NCBI RefSeq assembly: GCF_000717185.1
Contig: NZ_JNYE01000025.1
Coordinates: forward strand, 69,614-133,613
Direction: 5' to 3'
DNA from: Kitasatospora phosalacinea
Lineage (GTDB): Bacteria; Actinomycetota; Actinomycetes; Streptomycetales; Streptomycetaceae
DNA: 64,000 nt
The first letter of the stretch is position 1. Each line of letters starts with the position of its first letter. A program made the position numbers and the translations under genes. The notes below the pieces were generated by a model. That model was not told where the DNA came from, did no database searches, and worked only from the letters and a program-made list of their open reading frames with translations. Of this stretch, positions 57,993 to 64,000 are shown in pieces.

Positions 57993-58793
57993 GTGCAAAG
58001 CATCACGACTGTCAACGTGAACGGGATCCGGGCGGCCGCCAAGAAGGGCTTCCTGGAGTGGATGGACGACACCAAGTCCGAGGTGGTCTGCCTGCAGGAG
58101 GTGCGCGCCGAGGCCGGGCAGTTCGCCGACGTGCTGGCCCGCCTCGACGGGTGGCACGCCGTCTGGGCGCCCGCCGCCGCCAAGGGCCGGGCCGGGGTCG
58201 CGGTGCTCTCCCGGCGCGCGCCCGACGCCACCCGGATCGGCTTCGGCTCCGCCGAGTTCGACGTCTCCGGCCGCTACGCCGAGCTCGACCTGCCGGGCCT
58301 GACCGTCGCCTCGCTGTACCTCCCCTCCGGCGAGGTCGGCACCGAGCGGCAGGACGAGAAGGAGCGGTTCATGGCCGAGTTCCTGGTCCACCTCGGCGAG
58401 CTGCGCGCCCGCGCGGCCGCCGGGGGGCGCGAGGTGCTGGTCTGCGGCGACTGGAACATCGCCCACCGCGAGGCCGACCTGCGCAACTGGAAGGCCAACC
58501 AGAAGAAGGCCGGCTTCCTCCCCGAGGAGCGCGCCTGGCTCTCCCGCGTCCTGGACGAGCACGGCTACGTCGACGTCCTGCGCAGCCACCACCCCGACCA
58601 GGACGGCCCCTACTCCTGGTGGTCCTACCGCGGCCGCGCCTTCGACAACGACGCAGGTTGGCGCATCGACTACCACATGGCCACCCCGGGCCTGGCCGCC
58701 CGCTGCACCGACGCCCGCGTCGAGCGCGCCGCCACCCACGCCGAGCGCTGGTCCGACCACGCGCCGGTCACCGCGGTGTACGACCTGGGCTGA
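57993..58793 (+). CDS. xth: Exodeoxyribonuclease III
   Basis: A 266-aa EEP-fold nuclease/AP endonuclease. VNVNGIRAAAKKG with VNGIRA, the metal Glu in LQEVR, GDWNIAHREADLRNWKANQKKAGF and the terminal SDHAPV are all diagnostic. It acts in base-excision repair, cutting at abasic sites and trimming 3' ends. The GTG lies six bases after TACCCT (57981-57986), so it is probably leaderless. Confidence 0.93.
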   Translation: MQSITTVNVNGIRAAAKKGFLEWMDDTKSEVVCLQEVRAEAGQFADVLARLDGWHAVWAPAAAKGRAGVAVLSRRAPDATRIGFGSAEFDVSGRYAELDLPGLTVASLYLPSGEVGTERQDEKERFMAEFLVHLGELRARAAAGGREVLVCGDWNIAHREADLRNWKANQKKAGFLPEERAWLSRVLDEHGYVDVLRSHHPDQDGPYSWWSYRGRAFDNDAGWRIDYHMATPGLAARCTDARVERAATHAERWSDHAPVTAVYDLG

Positions 58794-58822
58794 CTCCCGC
58801 GGCGCCGCCCGACGGGCACCCG

Positions 58823-58870
58823 ACGCCCCCGGCCCCCGCCCCCCTGCCGGGGGCCGGGGGCCGGGGGCGT
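58823..58870. terminator. Bidirectional terminator between convergent genes
   Basis: Perfect 16-bp stem, 58823-58838 with 58855-58870, between the ends of the exonuclease III and GPP methyltransferase genes. Confidence 0.8.
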
Positions 58871-58882
58871 GCGTCCGGGCGG

Positions 58883-59758
58883 TCAGACCCGGTCGGCGGC
58901 GATCAGCACGTACTGGAACGAGCCGTCCTTGTAGGACTCGATGAACGCCTCCTCGATGCCGGTGACCAGCGAGGAGGTGGCGCGCAGCTCCCAGTAGGGC
59001 AGGGTGTCGGGGGTCAGGTCGATCACGGCCTGCGGGACGAGGCGGTTGTCGGCCATCGCGCGCAGGTACTCGCGGCGGGAGTGGATGTTGCACTCGAAGT
59101 GGGCGTTGATCTGCGAGACCCACTTGGAGGGCTGGCCGTAGCGCGGGTTCCAGCAGCCGGTGATGGTGACGTAGCGGCCGCCGACCTTGAGCACCCGGGA
59201 GTGCTCGGCGAACAGGTCGTGCAGGTCGACGTACATGCTGGACTCGTTGTTCCACGAGCCGGACATCTGGCCGTTGGCGAACGGGGTGTCGAGCATGTTG
59301 CAGACCCGGGAGCGGACGTGGTCGGCGATGCCGAGCTCCTGGACGCGGCGGTTGCCGAACTCGGCCTGGGCGCTGGAGAGGGTGACGCCCTCGACCTTGC
59401 AGCCGAAGCGCTGGTGGGCCATCACCATCGAGCCGCCGCGGCCGCAGCCCGCGTCCATCAGGGTGTCGCCGGGCCCGATCGGGCCGAGGTGGTCGAGGAG
59501 CACCTCGGCCTGGGCGGACTCCAGTCGGTGCAGCTCGGTGATCAGCTTCTTCTCGTACTCGCTGTCCTCGGGGGTGCCGAGGGACTCGGTGTCGATCGCG
59601 CCGATGCCGTAGTGGTGGTGGTAGAGGCCGTCGACGTCGCCCAGGCGCAGGTTCACCGGGCGGGCCTCGTTGTTCCAGTAGCGGGCGATGTCGCCCTGGT
59701 AGGCGGTCGCGGGGCCGGGGACGAACGCGGCGGCGGTGGCGGTCTCGGTGGTGGTCAT
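58883..59758 (-). CDS. Geranyl diphosphate 2-C-methyltransferase (2-MIB pathway)
   Basis: A 291-aa SAM methyltransferase of the terpene type. YWNNEARPVNLRLGDVDGLYHHHYGIG (about residues 27-54) and DAGCGRGGSM (motif I) match GPP 2-methyltransferases such as SCO7701. It makes 2-methyl-GPP, the precursor of 2-methylisoborneol. It lies 27 bp downstream of the synthase gene on the same strand. The ATG at 59758 is used; a TTG two codons earlier is possible. Confidence 0.94.
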   Translation of the reverse strand: MTTTETATAAAFVPGPATAYQGDIARYWNNEARPVNLRLGDVDGLYHHHYGIGAIDTESLGTPEDSEYEKKLITELHRLESAQAEVLLDHLGPIGPGDTLMDAGCGRGGSMVMAHQRFGCKVEGVTLSSAQAEFGNRRVQELGIADHVRSRVCNMLDTPFANGQMSGSWNNESSMYVDLHDLFAEHSRVLKVGGRYVTITGCWNPRYGQPSKWVSQINAHFECNIHSRREYLRAMADNRLVPQAVIDLTPDTLPYWELRATSSLVTGIEEAFIESYKDGSFQYVLIAADRV

Positions 59759-59785
59759 CTGCAAGTGTCCGTTTCTTACCGGTGG

Positions 59786-61051
59786 TTACCAGAAATTGGG
59801 GAGGCTGTAGCGGTACGTGTTGGTCTGGTGCCAGTGGTGGTTGCCGTCGACCCACGCGGCCACGCCGCGCAGGAAGCGCAGCAGCGGCGGGGCCGGGCAG
59901 GCGGCGGCGAGGGCGGCGGACTCGGCCTCGAAGGCGTGCATCAGCTCGTTGTGGACCTCGACGGCCTTCAGGTAGCCGTCCCGGTCGGAGCGGCCCTCGC
60001 GCTCGGAGATCACCACCGGCAGGTTGAGGTGCCGGCCGGGGCCGGCCAGCTCCTTGGTGTAGGAGTACAGGTCGTTGACGATGGTGGTGGCGTTGCCGGC
60101 CAGCGCGATGACCCGCTGGGTGGCGGGCAGCGCGTGCAGGTCGGCCGGGAGTTCGTAGCCGCCGACGCTGTCGGTGATGGTCGGGCAGGGGCGGAAGTTG
60201 TTGAACTGGCGCATCGCCAGGTACTCCCACACCTCGGGCACGTGGTCGGCCTCGGCCCAGGCCGCCTCGGCCAGGTAGCCCAGGTGCAGCCGTGCCATGT
60301 CGTGCCGGAACCGGTCGGCCTGGGAGGGGCTGGCCATCTCGGTGAAGTACTGCATCGCGGAGCGGTAGGCGCGGCGCGGCGCGTCCGAACCGAGCGACTC
60401 GGCCCAGCCCGGCGCGTACTCCGCCGTGGTGTGCAGCGGGTCCAGCGCGGTGTGCGCGAGCAGCAGGCGGCTGCCGAGGCCGACCGGCGAGCCGCCGTGG
60501 TCCTCGCAGTAGCAGTCGTCGACCGCGTTCTCGGCCACCATCAGGCGGGTGGCCAGCATCAGGTGGTCGACCGTGGGGGCGTCCGGGTGGCAGGCCACCA
60601 TGTAGCGGCCGACCGAGAAGCCGTCGAACTGGCCCTCCCACTCGTCCGGGAACAGGTCCACCTCGTCGACCGCCCAGTCCTTGATCCGGCGGCTGACCTC
60701 CGCGACGCGCACCGGGTCCGGCTCCGGGACCGGGTGGAAGTACAGGCCCGGCACCGGGACGCCTTCCACCGGGACGCCTTCCACCGGGTCGGTCCGGACC
60801 TCCGGTTCGGGGAGCCGGGAGGCCAGGAGGAGGCCCCCCGTCCCGAGCCCGCTGGGGCCGCGCAGGATCCGCTCCAGCTCCGACGCCGCGGGGGCGGCAC
60901 CGGCGGCAGCGGGGGCGGCAGCGGGCGCGGCGTCCGGCTCGACGGCGGGTGCCGCGCTCGCGACCTCCCGCGCCGCGGCCTCCAGCACCGAGGTCAGGGC
61001 GGACAGGAACGGCGGCACGTCAGGCGACGGGGAGAGCCCTGGGTCGGGCAT
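59786..61051 (-). CDS. 2-methylisoborneol synthase
   Basis: A 421-aa class I terpene synthase with the Ala/Pro-rich N-terminal extension usual for this enzyme. The Asp-rich motif DDCYCED lies at 178-184 and the second metal motif NDLYSYTKE at about residues 303-311. SLPNFW is near the end. It cyclises 2-methyl-GPP to the earthy odorant 2-methylisoborneol. In many Streptomyces a cyclic-nucleotide-binding protein gene precedes this operon; here it does not, a GH9 gene lying upstream instead. A 15-bp duplication encodes EGVPVEGVPVPG. Confidence 0.94.
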   Translation of the reverse strand: MPDPGLSPSPDVPPFLSALTSVLEAAAREVASAAPAVEPDAAPAAAPAAAGAAPAASELERILRGPSGLGTGGLLLASRLPEPEVRTDPVEGVPVEGVPVPGLYFHPVPEPDPVRVAEVSRRIKDWAVDEVDLFPDEWEGQFDGFSVGRYMVACHPDAPTVDHLMLATRLMVAENAVDDCYCEDHGGSPVGLGSRLLLAHTALDPLHTTAEYAPGWAESLGSDAPRRAYRSAMQYFTEMASPSQADRFRHDMARLHLGYLAEAAWAEADHVPEVWEYLAMRQFNNFRPCPTITDSVGGYELPADLHALPATQRVIALAGNATTIVNDLYSYTKELAGPGRHLNLPVVISEREGRSDRDGYLKAVEVHNELMHAFEAESAALAAACPAPPLLRFLRGVAAWVDGNHHWHQTNTYRYSLPNFW

Positions 61052-61541
61052 CCGTGGCTCCTAACTGGGGGGATGAGGGGGCGGGTCCGCCCGGACGTGC
61101 GGACGGTGGCGGGCGGCCTGGAGCCGTCCGCCACGAGGGGTGCTATCGGCGAACTCTCGTCGGGGGACGAAAAGATGACGAATCGTCAGGACTCGTGGCC
61201 GCCTCGGTCGGATCTTGAGGAACGCTAGTGCTCCGCACGGGCGCCTCGCTCGCGAGGCCGGGGGTATTTACTTCGATGCGGTGATCTTGCGGAGCACGAT
61301 GTTTACCCGTCGCACCAGCGGCATTTGAGCCAGCCCGCCCAGGCCGTTCCCGAACCACCGCACCATCGCCTCCCCCGCCCCCGCACGCAGAACCGTTTCC
61401 GGCCACCCACCGCCCCCGCCCCCACCCGTCACCGTCACCGCCTCCACCCGTCACCGCCACCGCCACCGCCACCGCCACGCACGAACGCCCCCGCCCCCCG
61501 CGGGGAGGCGGGGGCGGGGGCGTTCGGGGTGCCGGAGCTGC
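61052..61541 (-). promoter_or_regulatory. Upstream region of the 2-MIB operon with nested inverted repeats
   Basis: The 490-bp gap has a perfect palindrome TGACGAATCGTCA (61176-61188). A TCGTCGGGGGACGA inverted repeat (61157-61170) has the same half-sites. A 10-bp inverted repeat GTGCTCCGCA (61228-61237) / TGCGGAGCAC (61288-61297) encloses a further hairpin GCCTCGC-TC-GCGAGGC (61243-61258). The rest (61330-61480) is CCACCG/CCGTCA-rich low complexity. No gene is seen. Confidence 0.5.
61482..61526 (-). terminator. Terminator of the GH9 gene
   Basis: Perfect 16-bp stem (61482-61497 with 61511-61526) and a 13-nt loop, 16 bp after the stop codon on the minus strand. Confidence 0.82.
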
Positions 61542-63998
<2,457 letters not shown>

Positions 63999-64000
63999 CG

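Noticed and set aside
57287..61228. 1313-codon plus-strand open frame across gntR, xth and the MIB genes
   Set aside because: It runs through several real genes in wrong frames and strands and shows no domain or stable composition.

Overview
The window is very GC-rich, almost solid coding DNA with strong third-position G/C and GTG/TTG starts. It carries actinobacterial hallmark families (DUF3516 helicase, 2-methylisoborneol genes, HutC/DasR-type GntR, poly-Ser/Pro-linked secreted glycoside hydrolases, an LAATG surface protein). This points to a Streptomycetaceae chromosome (Streptomyces or Kitasatospora), probably an arm-ward or accessory-rich region. No tRNA, rRNA, transposase, phage gene or CRISPR array was seen. 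A recurring feature is the leaderless start: a TANNNT-like -10 box 6-8 nt before ATG/GTG, seen at more than a dozen genes.

Layout. 1-9.0 kb: two uncharacterised proteins; a DUF1772 membrane protein divergent from its likely TetR repressor; an orphan FabH-like ketosynthase; a small secreted protein; a large DUF3516 helicase; a SUKH-like protein; and an APH(6)/hydroxyurea-kinase-like phosphotransferase. 9.0-14.3 kb: a TetR/alcohol dehydrogenase pair with twin operators, a HEAT pseudogene broken by an 8-bp duplication, an MFS exporter divergent from an ArsR/DUF5937 regulator, and a carboxymuconolactone decarboxylase-like gene behind a MerR/AdhR-type promoter. 14.4-20.5 kb: GH18-like, GH87 (mycodextranase type) and GH11-CBM2 enzymes; the GH87 C-terminus is damaged. 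20.6-25.1 kb: a SmtB/CzrA-type metal sensor divergent from a P1B-4 ATPase, then a [2Fe-2S] thioredoxin-like protein, an Rrf2 regulator and a membrane protein. 25.4-29.6 kb: bioB-bioA-bioD plus a SUKH-like gene, with an 11-copy CCACCGGG repeat before bioD. 29.8-38.6 kb: a sortase-anchored vWA adhesin, a LigA-type DNA ligase, a STAND-like ATPase, TetR, a DHFR-like reductase, a dienelactone hydrolase-like protein and a small secreted peptide.

38.8-48.9 kb is the most striking unit. A consensus promoter drives a 29-codon, seven-cysteine leader peptide, followed by an AtsK/TauD-type Fe(II)/2-oxoglutarate dioxygenase, a ROK regulator, a complete Opp/Dpp-type ABC importer (Tat-like lipoprotein, two permeases, double ATPase) and a type I sulfatase. 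I read it as a sulfate-ester/organosulfur scavenging operon under cysteine-responsive attenuation, resembling the poly-Cys leader attenuators described in mycobacteria but with different cargo.

49.0-58.8 kb: TetR/SDR pair with shared operators, a DUF6000-like protein, GNAT, three tandem paralogues of a secreted carbohydrate-binding-module protein (one truncated) each with the same promoter, a methyltransferase, a ROK regulator, a SUKH-like gene preceded by ten GAGCAGACC repeats, a GntR/HutC regulator with a dre-like site, and exonuclease III. 58.9-64.0 kb: the 2-methylisoborneol genes (GPP methyltransferase, MIB synthase) and a GH9-CBM3-CBM2 cellulase.
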